Below, one piece after another: positions 9,040 through 17,664 of a stretch of DNA of 64,000 nt. The stretch comes from Leifsonia shinshuensis. GTDB taxonomy: Bacteria > Actinomycetota > Actinomycetes > Actinomycetales > Microbacteriaceae. The stretch's first letter is position 1. Each line of letters opens with the position of its first letter. Made by a program: the position numbers and the translations under genes. The notes below the pieces were generated by a model. That model did no database searches. It saw nothing but the letters and a program-made list of their open reading frames with translations, and was not told where the DNA came from. Where the stretch lies: positions 372,001 through 436,000 of the forward strand of contig NZ_JACCFL010000001.1 in NCBI RefSeq assembly GCF_013410375.1. Direction: 5' to 3'.

Positions 9040-9896
9040 GCGAACCGATCGAGCGCGTGGCGGCGCCGGGCGAGCGCGACGTCGTGCTCAGCCTGCGCGA
9101 CGCCGCGCTCGGCTTCGGCGACCGCACACTGTGGAGCGGGCTGGACCTGGACGTCCACGCCGGCGAGTTCGTCGCCGTGCTCGGGCCGAACGGCTCGGGC
9201 AAGACCAGCCTGCTGAAGACGATCCTCGGCCAGCAGGCGCTGGACTCCGGGAACATCGTCCTCGAAGGCCGCCCCGTCCGGCGCGGCGACCGGCGGATCG
9301 GGTACATCCCGCAGCAGAAGCTCATCCCCGCCGGCACCCCGATGCGCGCCCGCGACCTCGTCGCGCTCGGCGTCAACGGTCACCGTTGGGGGCTCCCCCT
9401 CCCGAACCGCGCCGACCGGGAGCAGGTGGAGCAGCTGATCGACTCCGTCGGCGCGCGCCGCTATGCGGACACCCCGGTCGGGTCGCTGTCAGGCGGCGAG
9501 CAGCAGCGGCTCCGCGTCGCGCAGGCGCTCGCCGGGGATCCCGCGCTGCTGCTCTGCGACGAGCCGCTGCTGTCGCTGGACCTCCAGCACCAGCGCGGCG
9601 TCAGCGAGCTGATCGACCGGCGCAGGCGCGACCACGGCAGCGCCGTCGTCTTCGTGACGCACGACGTGAACCCGGTGCTCGGGATGGTCGATCGGGTCCT
9701 CTACCTGGCGGGAGGCCGGTTCCGCACCGGCACGCCCGACGAGGTGCTGCGCAGCGAGGTGCTCACCGACCTGTACGGAACGCCCGTGGACGTCATCCGC
9801 AGCCGCGGGCGCATCGTCGTCGTGGGCATCCCGGACGCCGAGACCCACGCGCACCACGAGCACACCCGAACCTCGCACCCGGAGCCGGCCGCATGA
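9036..9896 (+). CDS. znuC: Zinc ABC transporter ATP-binding protein
   Basis: This 286-residue ABC ATPase has a Walker A motif GPNGSGKTS near residue 50, signature LSGGEQQRL near 150 and Walker B LLLCDEP near 172. A switch histidine lies in FVTHDVNP. The C-terminal tail (about 265-286) is His/Glu-rich. The GTG start overlaps the znuA stop (GTGA). It powers metal import through the permease encoded directly downstream. Confidence 0.92.
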   Translation: MSEPIERVAAPGERDVVLSLRDAALGFGDRTLWSGLDLDVHAGEFVAVLGPNGSGKTSLLKTILGQQALDSGNIVLEGRPVRRGDRRIGYIPQQKLIPAGTPMRARDLVALGVNGHRWGLPLPNRADREQVEQLIDSVGARRYADTPVGSLSGGEQQRLRVAQALAGDPALLLCDEPLLSLDLQHQRGVSELIDRRRRDHGSAVVFVTHDVNPVLGMVDRVLYLAGGRFRTGTPDEVLRSEVLTDLYGTPVDVIRSRGRIVVVGIPDAETHAHHEHTRTSHPEPAA

Positions 9897-10750
9897 ACGA
9901 TCTCTGGTCGCAACTCTTCAACTTCACCGACTACGGCCAGCTGCTGGCGCTGGTGCGCAACTCGATCTTCGCGGGCGCCGTTCTGGGCGTCGTCGGCGGC
10001 CTGATCGGCGTCTTCGTGATGCAGCGGGACATGGCGTTCGCCGTCCACGGGATCAGCGAGCTGTCGTTCGCGGGGGCCGCGGTCGCGCTGCTGTTCGGCG
10101 TGAACGTCGTCGCCGGGTCGATCGTCGGATCGCTGATCGCCGCGATCCTGATCGGCCTCCTCGGCGCGAAGGCGCGCGACCGAAACTCGATCATCGCGGT
10201 GCTGATGCCCTTCGGGCTCGGGCTCGGGATCCTGGCCCTGGCGCTCTATCCCGGCCGCTCCGCGAACAAGTTCGGCCTGCTCACCGGCCAGATCGTGTCG
10301 GTCGACGACCCGCAGCTCGGCTCGCTGCTCGTCATCGGCGCCATCGTGCTCGTCGGCCTCCTGCTGATGTGGCGCCCGCTGATGTTCGACAGCCTCGACG
10401 CCGACGTGGCGGCGTCTCGGGGCGTCCCGACCCGGTTCGTCGCCCTGGCGTTCATGGTGCTGCTCGGCCTCGCGGTCGCGGTCTCCGTGCAGATCGTCGG
10501 CGCCCTCCTCGTGCTGTCCCTGCTGGTGACCCCGGCGGCGGCGGCCATGCGCGTCTCCTCGTCGCCACTGGTCGTCCCGCTGCTGAGCGTGGGCTTCGCC
10601 CTCCTTTCGGTGGTCGGCGGCATCCTGCTGGCGCTCGGCAGCTCCCTGCCGATCAGCCCGTACGTGACGACGATCTCCTTCCTCATCTACGTCGTGTGCC
10701 GGCTGGCGGGCGCCCGGGGTTCCCGGCGACTCGTGAGCCAGAACGGCTAG
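9893..10750 (+). CDS. znuB: Zinc ABC transporter permease
   Basis: This 285-residue integral membrane protein of the ABC-3 family has about eight or nine hydrophobic helices. The typical HGISELSFAGAAVALLFG segment (about residues 49-66) contacts the ATPase. ATG at 9893 overlaps the znuC stop (ATGA). The stop at 10750 is 9 nt before the regulator gene, so regulator and transporter are probably in one operon. Confidence 0.92.
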   Translation: MNDLWSQLFNFTDYGQLLALVRNSIFAGAVLGVVGGLIGVFVMQRDMAFAVHGISELSFAGAAVALLFGVNVVAGSIVGSLIAAILIGLLGAKARDRNSIIAVLMPFGLGLGILALALYPGRSANKFGLLTGQIVSVDDPQLGSLLVIGAIVLVGLLLMWRPLMFDSLDADVAASRGVPTRFVALAFMVLLGLAVAVSVQIVGALLVLSLLVTPAAAAMRVSSSPLVVPLLSVGFALLSVVGGILLALGSSLPISPYVTTISFLIYVVCRLAGARGSRRLVSQNG

Positions 10751-10759
10751 CCTGGAACC

Positions 10760-11158
10760 GTGAAGCGCAACACCTGGCAGCGGGAGGCCGTCCGCGAGGC
10801 CCTGTCCTCGACGGAGGGCTTCATCAGCGCGCAGGGACTCCACCTGTCGCTGCACGAGACGGGCTCGCCCATCGGCCTCGCGACGGTCTACCGCGCGCTC
10901 GCCGACCTGGCCGCGGAGGGCGACGCCGACTCGCTCCAGTCGCCGGAGGGCGAGAGCCTCTACCGCGCCTGCACCACCGGCCACCACCACCACCTGATCT
11001 GCCGCAACTGCGGCCTGACGGTGGAGATCGAGGCGGACGAAGTCGAGCAGTGGGCGCGCGCCGCGGCGGCGTCGCACGGGTTCACGCAGGCGCAGCATGT
11101 GGTGGACGTGTTCGGGCTGTGCGCGGGGTGCACGGCGAAGGCGGCAGGCGCGGAATAG
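10760..11158 (+). CDS. zur: Fur-family zinc uptake regulator
   Basis: This 132-residue Fur-family protein has an N-terminal winged helix (residues 1-75, ending ATVYRALADLAAEGDAD) and a C-terminal dimer/metal domain. Metal motifs include four consecutive His before LICRNCG (about 74-86) and a second CAGC pair near 121, which together form the structural zinc site of the family. Position directly after znuABC and before cysteine-free ribosomal protein genes supports Zur rather than Fur. The GTG start is 9 nt after znuB. Confidence 0.9.
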   Translation: MKRNTWQREAVREALSSTEGFISAQGLHLSLHETGSPIGLATVYRALADLAAEGDADSLQSPEGESLYRACTTGHHHHLICRNCGLTVEIEADEVEQWARAAAASHGFTQAQHVVDVFGLCAGCTAKAAGAE

Positions 11159-11319
11159 CTGAATGGCGCCGGGCAAGCGCTACTGCGATTTGTCGCCACC
11201 GCCATCTGTGCCGTATCATGAATGTTTGGCTGAGTGGGCTCCTCCCACTCCGTTAGCCGTGTACGAAACCCCAACCTCATAAACCGGTCGGGAAGTCGTG
11301 CGCCGACAAGTGACCTTGG

Positions 11320-11337
11320 GTGATGCAACTGCATCAC
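11320..11337 (+). promoter_or_regulatory. 18-bp palindrome upstream of rpmB
   Basis: GTGATGCA and TGCATCAC form perfect 8-bp arms around a 2-nt centre. It ends 19 nt before the rpmB ATG and just before the GGAGAAG ribosome site. It could be an operator or a leader hairpin. It does not match the Zur-like box of znuA. Confidence 0.5.
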
Positions 11338-11356
11338 GGTATTGGAGAAGAAAGCA

Positions 11357-11593
11357 ATGGCAGCAGTGTGCCAGGTGACAGGAGCCACCCCCGGCTTCGG
11401 TCACAACATCTCGCACTCGCACCGTCGCACGAAGCGCCGGTTCGACCCGAACATCCAGAAGAAGACGTACTACGTCCCGTCTCTTCGTCGTAACGTCACC
11501 CTGACGCTGAGCGCCAAGGGCATCAAGGTCATCGACGCCCGTGGCATCGAGTCCGTGGTGAAGGACCTCCTGGCCCGTGGGGAGAAGATCTAA
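11357..11593 (+). CDS. rpmB: 50S ribosomal protein L28, zinc-free form
   Basis: The 78-residue L28 begins [20 protein letters not shown] and contains the basic SHRRTKRRF segment. It has a single cysteine and no CxxC pairs, so it is the C-minus (zinc-independent) type. The ATG at 11357 is preceded by GGAGAAG. It forms an operon with rpmG (2-nt gap) and rpsN, immediately downstream of zur. Such trios are Zur-controlled in several Actinobacteria. Confidence 0.95.
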   Translation: MAAVCQVTGATPGFGHNISHSHRRTKRRFDPNIQKKTYYVPSLRRNVTLTLSAKGIKVIDARGIESVVKDLLARGEKI

Positions 11594-11595
11594 CA

Positions 11596-11763
11596 ATGGC
11601 GAAGCAGCAGGACATCCGTCCGATCATCAAGCTCCGTTCGACGGCGGGCACCGGTTACACCTACGTGACCAAGAAGAACCGCCGCAACGACCCCGACCGT
11701 CTCGTGCTCAAGAAGTACGACCCCATCGTGCGCAAGCACGTCGACTTCCGAGAGGAGCGCTAA
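11596..11763 (+). CDS. rpmG: 50S ribosomal protein L33, zinc-free form
   Basis: The 55-residue protein starts [20 protein letters not shown] and continues with [20 protein letters not shown]. This is clear L33 with no cysteine at all, so it lacks the zinc ribbon CxxC pairs. It lies 2 nt after rpmB and 3 nt before rpsN. Confidence 0.95.
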   Translation: MAKQQDIRPIIKLRSTAGTGYTYVTKKNRRNDPDRLVLKKYDPIVRKHVDFREER

Positions 11764-11766
11764 ACC

Positions 11767-12072
11767 ATGGCCAAGACGTCCAAGATCGCCAAGAACGAGC
11801 AGCGCAAGGTCATCGTCGAGCGCTACGCCGCCAAGCGCGCCGAGCTCAAGAAGGCCCTCGTCGACCCCAACGGCACCGACGAGTCCCGTGAGGCCGCCCG
11901 CGTCGGCCTCCAGAAGCTCCCCCGCGACGCCTCCCCCATCCGCGTCCGCAACCGCGACGCCGTGGACGGCCGTCCCCGCGGAAACCTCAGCAAGTTCGGC
12001 ATCTCGCGCGTTCGCTTCCGCGACATGGCGCACCGAGGCGAGCTGCCCGGCATCACCAAGTCGAGCTGGTAA
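11767..12072 (+). CDS. rpsN: 30S ribosomal protein S14, zinc-free form
   Basis: This is a 101-residue S14 of the long, cysteine-free type (the zinc form is about 61 residues with two CxxC). The C-terminal [19 protein letters not shown] and [17 protein letters not shown] segments are diagnostic. It is the last gene of the rpmB-rpmG-rpsN operon and is followed by a strong hairpin. Confidence 0.95.
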   Translation: MAKTSKIAKNEQRKVIVERYAAKRAELKKALVDPNGTDESREAARVGLQKLPRDASPIRVRNRDAVDGRPRGNLSKFGISRVRFRDMAHRGELPGITKSSW

Positions 12073-12117
12073 GACCCAGCCTTCGCTGCTGAGAGGCAGC
12101 GGTCGACACCCTTCGGA

Positions 12118-12145
12118 GGGGCGTCCGGCATCCGCCGGGCGCCCC
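12118..12145 (+). terminator. Terminator after rpsN
   Basis: GGGGCG-T-CCGGC pairs with GCCGG-G-CGCCCC around the 4-nt loop ATCC, and TTCGTCGT follows. A smaller hairpin (CGCTGC/GCAGCG) lies just before it. Together they should end the ribosomal operon. Confidence 0.75.
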
Positions 12146-12329
12146 TTCGTCGTATCCTCGCCTGGACACGCCGTGTCAACCCGGCCGAAAATCCGCGAGA
12201 ATCCGCGTAATTCCGCGGGATTCTGATACATTCGAGGCGGTCAACCGACCAAACGTTACGGCCCACCGTGGCCTCAACCGTTCCACAAGACAGCTGAATA
12301 TCCAGCACAAGGTCCGAGGAGGACACTCA

Positions 12330-12614
12330 ATGGCTGAAAACCTGAACAAGACCGAGCTCGTTGCTGCCGTCGCCGCGGCGTCGGGTCAGAGCCAGGCCAC
12401 CGTCTCGAGCGTCGTCGACGCCTTCTTCGCCACGATCAGCGAGACCGTCAAGGGTGGCGGCAAGGTCACCATCCCGGGCTGGCTCGCCGCCGAGCGCACC
12501 GAGACCGCCGCTCGCACCGGCCGCAACCCGCAGACCGGCGAGGAGATCTCGATCCCGGCCGGCCACCGCGTCAAGCTGACCGCGGGCTCCAAGCTCAAGG
12601 CTGCCGTCAAGTAA
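12330..12614 (+). CDS. hup: HU-family DNA-binding protein
   Basis: The 94-residue protein starts MAENLNKTELVAAVAAASGQ. The beta-arm GRNPQTGEEISIPAGHRV (about 64-81) and the C-terminal LTAGSKLKAAV are typical of HU, the histone-like dimer that bends DNA and compacts the nucleoid. It lacks the long Lys/Ala-rich tail of the mycobacterial and streptomycete HupB/HupS forms. ATG at 12330 follows AGGAGGA. It is monocistronic with its own terminator. Confidence 0.94.
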   Translation: MAENLNKTELVAAVAAASGQSQATVSSVVDAFFATISETVKGGGKVTIPGWLAAERTETAARTGRNPQTGEEISIPAGHRVKLTAGSKLKAAVK

Positions 12615-12635
12615 CAGCCTGAACCAGGCTCTTGC

Positions 12636-12667
12636 GGGGGCGGCGTCGCGACTGCGGCGCCGCCCCC
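12636..12667 (+). terminator. Terminator after hup
   Basis: GGGGGCGGCG at 12636-12645 pairs perfectly with CGCCGCCCCC at 12658-12667 across a 12-nt loop. GTTCCGTT follows. It lies 21 nt after the hup stop. Confidence 0.8.
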
Positions 12668-12753
12668 GTTCCGTTGCGGCGACAGGGATCCGCGGCCCCC
12701 GACCGGCGAGCCCTGTGGGCAGCCGCACAGCGGCGGAGACGTAGGCTTGAGGG

Positions 12754-14727
12754 GTGCCCCGACTTCTCCGCGTGATCGGTCCCGCCGTACTCCTGGCGGC
12801 CGCTCTCGTCTCCGTCGTGGCGGCTCTCGCCTTCGGCGGAGGGGCCGCCGCGCCCCTCCTGCTCGACCCGGGAGCGCTCGTGCGCTGGGGCCTCCCCATC
12901 TCGACGCTCGTCGTCAACCTCGCCCTCTCCGGGACTGTCGGAGCGCTCGTCCTGGCCTGCTTCGCGTTCAGCTCGGACCGCCCCGAGTACGGGATCGCCC
13001 TCGACTTCGCCGCGGCGTGCGCGGCGATCATGACGGTCGCCGCCGCGGTGACCGGCCTCTTCACCTTCGTCAGCGTCGCCAACGTGCCGTGGTCGTTCGA
13101 CCAGACCTTCACGAACGGGCTCAGCTCGTTCGTCACCAGCGTCTCGCTCGGGCAGGCCTGGCTCGGGATCACGCTCATCGCCGCCGCCGTCACGGTGCTG
13201 TGCTTCGCCGTGCGCAACCAGACGGCGATCGTCTTCGTCACGCTGCTCGCGATGGCCGCCGTCGTGCCCATGGCACAGCAGGGGCACAGTTCGGAGGCGG
13301 CCGGCCACGACGCCGCGGTGACGTCCTTCGGCCTGCACGTGCTCTTCGCCGCGATCTGGCTGGGCGGACTTGTCACGCTCATCGTCATCAAGCGCACCCT
13401 GGGCGGCGGGCGGCTCGTGACGGTGCTGGAGCGCTACTCCAGCATCGCCCTGATCTGCTTCATCGTCGTCGCCGCCTCCGGCTACGTGAACGCGGAGCTG
13501 CGCGTGGGCACGCTGGCGGAGCTCGCGACGCCGTACGGCATTCTGGTGCTCGTCAAGGTGGCGGCGCTCGTGGTGCTCGGCCTGTTCGGCCTCATGCAGC
13601 GCCGTGTCCTCATCGACCGGCTGAAGCGGCTCGGCGAGGGCCGGACGTTCTGGTGGATCGTCACCGCCGAACTGGCGTTCATGGGCATCGCGTCCGGGGT
13701 GGCCGCGGCCCTCGCGCGCACCGTGACGCCGGTTCCGCAGACGCGCGCGGCGACGCCGACGCCCGCGGAGATCCTGACCGGCGAGAAGCTGCCGCCCGAG
13801 CTCACTTGGGGCCGCCTGTTCACCAGCTGGAACTTCGACCTGCTGTGGGTGCTCGGCTGCGCGTTCGCGCTGTTCTTCTACCTGGCCGGAGTGTGGCGGC
13901 TGCACAAGCGCGGCGACGCCTGGCCGATCTACCGCACCGTGCTCTGGACCCTCGGCATCGTCCTGTTGTTCTACATCACCAACGGCGGCGTCAACGTCTA
14001 CGAGAAGTACCTCTTCTCGGCGCACATGTCCGCCCACATGGTGCTGACCATGGCGGTCCCGCTGCTCCTCGTCCCCGGCGCCCCGGTGACGCTCGCCGCC
14101 CGGGCGATCCGCAAGCGCCAGGACGGCTCCCGCGGCGGCCGCGAGTGGATCCTGCTCGCCGTCCACTCCCGCTTCGCCGGGATCATCTCGCACCCGCTGG
14201 TCGCGGCCGGCCTGTTCGCCGGCTCGCTGTGGGCGTTCTACTACACGCCGCTGATCCGGTGGGCGACGACCGACCACATCGGGCACGAGTGGATGGTGAT
14301 GCACTTCCTGATCACCGGCTACCTGTTCGTGCAGTCGCTGATCGGCATCGACCCGGTCAAGTACCGGCTGCCGTACCCGTTCCGGCTGCTGCTCCTGCTC
14401 GGCACGATGGCCTTCCACGCCTTCTTCGGCCTGTCCATCATGCAGATGCACGGCCTCATCCTGGCCGACTGGTTCGGCGCGATGGGCCGCACCTGGGGCG
14501 CGACGCCGCTCATCGACCAGCAGACCGGGGGCGGGATCGCCTGGAGCGTCGGCGAGATCCCGACCGTGATCCTCGCGATCGTCGTGGCCATCCAGTGGAG
14601 CCGCAGCGACGAGCGGGAGACCAAGCGTCAGGACCGCAACGCCGACCGGACCAACGACGCCGAGCTGAAGGCGTACAACGAGCAGCTCGCCCGGCTCGCG
14701 GCCCGGGACGGCACGGCGCAGCGTTAG
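12754..14727 (+). CDS. CopD domain - CtaG (cytochrome c oxidase assembly) fusion membrane protein
   Basis: This 657-residue, roughly 14-helix membrane protein has two parts. The N-terminal half (about 1-320) resembles the copper-resistance CopD/YcnJ domain. The C-terminal half (about 350-600) resembles caa3-type CtaG, with histidines and methionines in AHMSAHMVLTMAVPLLLVPG and HEWMVMHFLITGYLF that fit a copper site. Such fusions are common in Actinobacteria and are thought to deliver copper to cytochrome oxidase. The last 40 residues are charged. GTG at 12754 follows directly after a short promoter region. Confidence 0.87.
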   Translation: MPRLLRVIGPAVLLAAALVSVVAALAFGGGAAAPLLLDPGALVRWGLPISTLVVNLALSGTVGALVLACFAFSSDRPEYGIALDFAAACAAIMTVAAAVTGLFTFVSVANVPWSFDQTFTNGLSSFVTSVSLGQAWLGITLIAAAVTVLCFAVRNQTAIVFVTLLAMAAVVPMAQQGHSSEAAGHDAAVTSFGLHVLFAAIWLGGLVTLIVIKRTLGGGRLVTVLERYSSIALICFIVVAASGYVNAELRVGTLAELATPYGILVLVKVAALVVLGLFGLMQRRVLIDRLKRLGEGRTFWWIVTAELAFMGIASGVAAALARTVTPVPQTRAATPTPAEILTGEKLPPELTWGRLFTSWNFDLLWVLGCAFALFFYLAGVWRLHKRGDAWPIYRTVLWTLGIVLLFYITNGGVNVYEKYLFSAHMSAHMVLTMAVPLLLVPGAPVTLAARAIRKRQDGSRGGREWILLAVHSRFAGIISHPLVAAGLFAGSLWAFYYTPLIRWATTDHIGHEWMVMHFLITGYLFVQSLIGIDPVKYRLPYPFRLLLLLGTMAFHAFFGLSIMQMHGLILADWFGAMGRTWGATPLIDQQTGGGIAWSVGEIPTVILAIVVAIQWSRSDERETKRQDRNADRTNDAELKAYNEQLARLAARDGTAQR

Positions 14728-14730
14728 CCG

Positions 14731-15777
14731 CTACTCCCCCACCACGATGTCGAGCGACTCGTCCGGCCGGATGACGACGCTGGTGAGCGACACCGTGAAC
14801 TTCTCGTCCGACTCGCGGTGCTCGATGCTGCCGTCGAAGATGGACTGCACCGTCACGGAGAGGTGCACGACGCCGCCGGTCGAGGGCATCGTCCACGCGC
14901 CGTCCCCCGCGGCCAGGCGAACCGGCGGATAGGTCTTCATCGTCCAGGTGGGCGCGCCCTGCACGCGGTCGTCGATCACGACGCCGAACGGGCAGCCCGC
15001 GGGCTGGAGCACCTGCTGCTTCGCGCACTGGTCGAGGAAGCCGTCGAGCTCCTTCTGCACAGCCGTGGTGAAGTGCGCGTTCGGCTGCGCGTCGACGGTC
15101 GCCTCCACTGTCCGTCCGGGCGACGGCTGGAGCGCGACCGCGGCGGCCTGCGTGTAGGTGTCCGAGTGCCCGAGCCGGTACAGCGACGGGGCGGGGACCA
15201 GGTAGCCGGCGCTGACCGTGAACGCCGAGGCGGGTTGGGCCGGCGCCGCCGCGCGCGGGTTCAGGGTGTGGCCGCCGACGGTGAACGTCTGGGCGTGGGC
15301 GACGGTGATGCGCGCGACGCCGACGGGAGTGCGGGCGAACTCCCACGTGGGCAGCAGGCCGAGGATCGCGCCGGTCTGGCGGAGCTCGAAGGAGGCCGTC
15401 ACCGGGTGCCCGTCGGCGAGGACCCGGACCACGACCGTGCGGCCGACCCCCGTCGCCGTGTCGGACACGATGCGGAGGCCGCTGTAGCGGGGAAGCAGGT
15501 CGGACCGCAGCAGCTCGGCGGAGGCGTCCGTCGGGAGCCCGGCGCCGCTCAGGGCCTGCTTCGTCGGCGCCGCCCCCGGCATGGCGAGCGCGGCGGGCAG
15601 GTCGTGGGCGGCGAGCGCCCCGACGTAGGCGGAGACGAAGCCCTCCGGGCTGTAGTACGTGCGCTGGACGGCGCCGAGCGCGGCGAGGAACGCCGCGACG
15701 AGCAGGACCCCGAACCCCGACCAGAGCAGCACGGGGCGGAGTTCGCCTCCCCTGCCGTCCCCGCCCATAGCAGCCAT
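14731..15777 (-). CDS. Hypothetical single-pass exported/membrane protein
   Basis: The 348-residue protein has a polar N-terminus, one membrane helix at about residues 16-38 (VLLWSGFGVLLVAAFLAALG) and a large extracytoplasmic part. That part contains repeated beta-rich stretches (SFELRQTGAILGLLP; ATVDAQPNAHFTTAVQKEL) and a Cys pair (DQCAKQQ and AGCPFG, about 20 residues apart) that may form a disulfide. I do not recognise the family. The gene ends 3 nt from the convergent CopD-CtaG gene. An internal ATG three codons in is an alternative start. Confidence 0.72.
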   Translation of the reverse strand: MAAMGGDGRGGELRPVLLWSGFGVLLVAAFLAALGAVQRTYYSPEGFVSAYVGALAAHDLPAALAMPGAAPTKQALSGAGLPTDASAELLRSDLLPRYSGLRIVSDTATGVGRTVVVRVLADGHPVTASFELRQTGAILGLLPTWEFARTPVGVARITVAHAQTFTVGGHTLNPRAAAPAQPASAFTVSAGYLVPAPSLYRLGHSDTYTQAAAVALQPSPGRTVEATVDAQPNAHFTTAVQKELDGFLDQCAKQQVLQPAGCPFGVVIDDRVQGAPTWTMKTYPPVRLAAGDGAWTMPSTGGVVHLSVTVQSIFDGSIEHRESDEKFTVSLTSVVIRPDESLDIVVGE

Positions 15778-15860
15778 CCTATGGGCCTGTGGATAAGCGG
15801 CCCCGGCGCTGCACGCGGGGTTAGAGTAGTTCGGCAGGTCGCGCGAGGGAAGGGATCCGG

Positions 15861-17165
15861 ATGGGCGGACTCTCGCTCTCGCCCGAGCAGCGGGCGGTGT
15901 TCGAACTGATCGAGCACACGCGCGACCACGTGTTCGTGACCGGCAGGGCCGGCACCGGCAAGTCCACGCTGCTCAACCACCTGTCGTGGAACACCGAGAA
16001 GTCGATCGTCATCGCCGCGCCGACCGGGGTGGCCGCGCTGAACGTCGGCGGCCAGACCATCCACTCGCTGTTCAAGCTGCCGATCGGCGTCATCGCGGAC
16101 CACGACATCGAGCAGACCAGCGAGCTGCGCAAGCTCCTGAACAGCATCGACACCCTCGTGATCGACGAGGTCTCGATGGTGAACGCGGACCTCATGGACG
16201 CGGTCGACCGCAGCCTCCGCCAGGCCAGGCAGCGGCCGAAGGAGGTCTTCGGCGGTGTGCAGATCGTGCTCTTCGGCGACCCGTACCAGCTGGCGCCGGT
16301 GCCGGGCGACCACGAGGAGCGCGCCTACTTCGCCGACACCTACCGGTCGATGTGGTTCTTCGACGCGAAGGTGTGGCGGGAGGCCGACCTCCAGATCGTG
16401 GAGCTGCTGCAGGTGCACCGGCAGCACGAGTCCGACTTCCGCTACATGCTCAACGCCGTCCGGCACGGCCAGGTGACGAAGGAGATCGCCGACCGGCTGA
16501 ACGAGGTCGGCGCGCGGCCCGCGCCGCGCGACGGCACGATCACGCTCGCGACCCGCAACGACACCGTGAACCGGATCAACGCGCTGGCGCTGGAGCGCCT
16601 CCCCGGCCGTCCGCTGACGGCCAAGGCCGAGGTGAGCGGCGACTTCGGCGGCCGCAACTACCCGGCCGAGGAGGTGCTCGAGCTGAAGGTCGGCGCGCAG
16701 GTGATGTTCCTGCGCAACGACGTCGGCCAGGGCGACGGCCCGCGCTGGGTGAACGGCACCATCGGCACCGTGACGCGCATCGACTCCAACGTCTATGTGG
16801 AGGTCGACGGCCAGGTCCACGAGGTCGAGCCGGCGATCTGGGAGAAGTACCGCTACAGCTACTCCCCCGAGACCAAGAAGCTGACGAAGGATGTCGTCGC
16901 GGAGTTCACGCAGTTCCCGCTGCGGCTCGCCTGGGCGGTCACCATCCACAAGTCGCAGGGCAAGACCTACGACGCGGCGATCGTGGACCTCGGCACCCGC
17001 GCGTTCACCTCCGGCCAGACCTATGTGGCGCTCAGCCGGATCACCAGCCTCGACGGCCTCTACCTGACCCGGCCGCTGCGGCCCAGCGACATCACGGTCG
17101 ATCCGGACGTGGAGCGCTTCATGCGCGACGCCCGGTCGATGCGGGTGCCGGTGGCGTCCGAGTGA
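15861..17165 (+). CDS. PIF1-like AAA ATPase / helicase
   Basis: The 434-residue superfamily 1 protein has Walker A GRAGTGKSTLLNHL near residue 30 and Walker B IDEVSMVNADLMD near 101. The C-terminal AWAVTIHKSQGKTYDAAIVD (about 355) and TYVALSRITSLDGL are helicase motifs V/VI of the Pif1/RecD2 group. It is the length of the short actinobacterial PIF1-like proteins and probably unwinds DNA 5' to 3'. Its cellular job is not known. ATG at 15861 follows GGGAAGGGA. Confidence 0.87.
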   Translation: MGGLSLSPEQRAVFELIEHTRDHVFVTGRAGTGKSTLLNHLSWNTEKSIVIAAPTGVAALNVGGQTIHSLFKLPIGVIADHDIEQTSELRKLLNSIDTLVIDEVSMVNADLMDAVDRSLRQARQRPKEVFGGVQIVLFGDPYQLAPVPGDHEERAYFADTYRSMWFFDAKVWREADLQIVELLQVHRQHESDFRYMLNAVRHGQVTKEIADRLNEVGARPAPRDGTITLATRNDTVNRINALALERLPGRPLTAKAEVSGDFGGRNYPAEEVLELKVGAQVMFLRNDVGQGDGPRWVNGTIGTVTRIDSNVYVEVDGQVHEVEPAIWEKYRYSYSPETKKLTKDVVAEFTQFPLRLAWAVTIHKSQGKTYDAAIVDLGTRAFTSGQTYVALSRITSLDGLYLTRPLRPSDITVDPDVERFMRDARSMRVPVASE

Positions 17166-17257
17166 GTCTCGCCCCGGAGGGCGATCTCTAGGAGCGCGCG
17201 GCGCGACATGGCATGCTAAGCGAGGTGCTTCGTGTGCGCCGACGAGAGGAGACGCCG

Positions 17258-17614
17258 ATGGCGGTGATGTTCGCAATGGACCTGAGCGACGGGCAGCACG
17301 TCGAGACCTCGGGCAACGGGGTGATCGGCCGGAACCCGGCCTCGCACACGCCGGGCACGGAGTTCGAGGATCCGGCCCACATCGAGCTGGTGACCGTGGC
17401 GGACGAGGCCAAGTCGGTGTCGCGCGCGCATCTCGCCTTCGGGCAGTACGACGGCGTGTTCTGGGTGATGGACCTGGGCTCCGCGAACGGCACGACGATC
17501 ACCTACCCGGGCGAGGGAACCTTCGCCTGCGACCCGAACACCCGGCACGAGGTCGACCCCGGGTCGATCGTGCGGTTCGGGAACGCGTCCTTCGCACTGA
17601 GCCGCCGGAGCTGA
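17258..17614 (+). CDS. FHA domain protein
   Basis: The 118-residue protein is a single forkhead-associated domain: GVIGRNPASH, then KSVSRAHLAF and WVMDLGSANGTTI, the Gly-Arg, Ser-x-x-His and Asn-Gly residues that bind phosphothreonine. ATG at 17258 was chosen for its GAGAGGAGA ribosome site and because residues before it show no domain match. A 14-bp tandem repeat runs across its stop codon (17597-17638). Partner kinases are not in the window. Confidence 0.87.
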   Translation: MAVMFAMDLSDGQHVETSGNGVIGRNPASHTPGTEFEDPAHIELVTVADEAKSVSRAHLAFGQYDGVFWVMDLGSANGTTITYPGEGTFACDPNTRHEVDPGSIVRFGNASFALSRRS

Positions 17615-17638
17615 GCCGCCGGAGCTGAGCCGCCCGAG
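17597..17638. repeat. 14-bp tandem repeat across the FHA gene stop
   Basis: CTGAGCCGCCGGAG occurs at 17597-17610 and 17611-17624, with a one-mismatch third copy at 17625-17638. The gene stop TGA at 17612-17614 lies within the second copy. Slippage here would change little in the protein because the repeat is at the extreme C-terminus. Confidence 0.85.
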
Positions 17639-17664
17639 CCGAGCCGGACGCAGCCGGGCCTCGC

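Noticed and set aside
11159..11356. Zur box upstream of rpmB
   Set aside because: No TTGA-N9-TCAA-like palindrome comparable to the znuA box was found. The only clear palindrome has different sequence and sits too close to the start.
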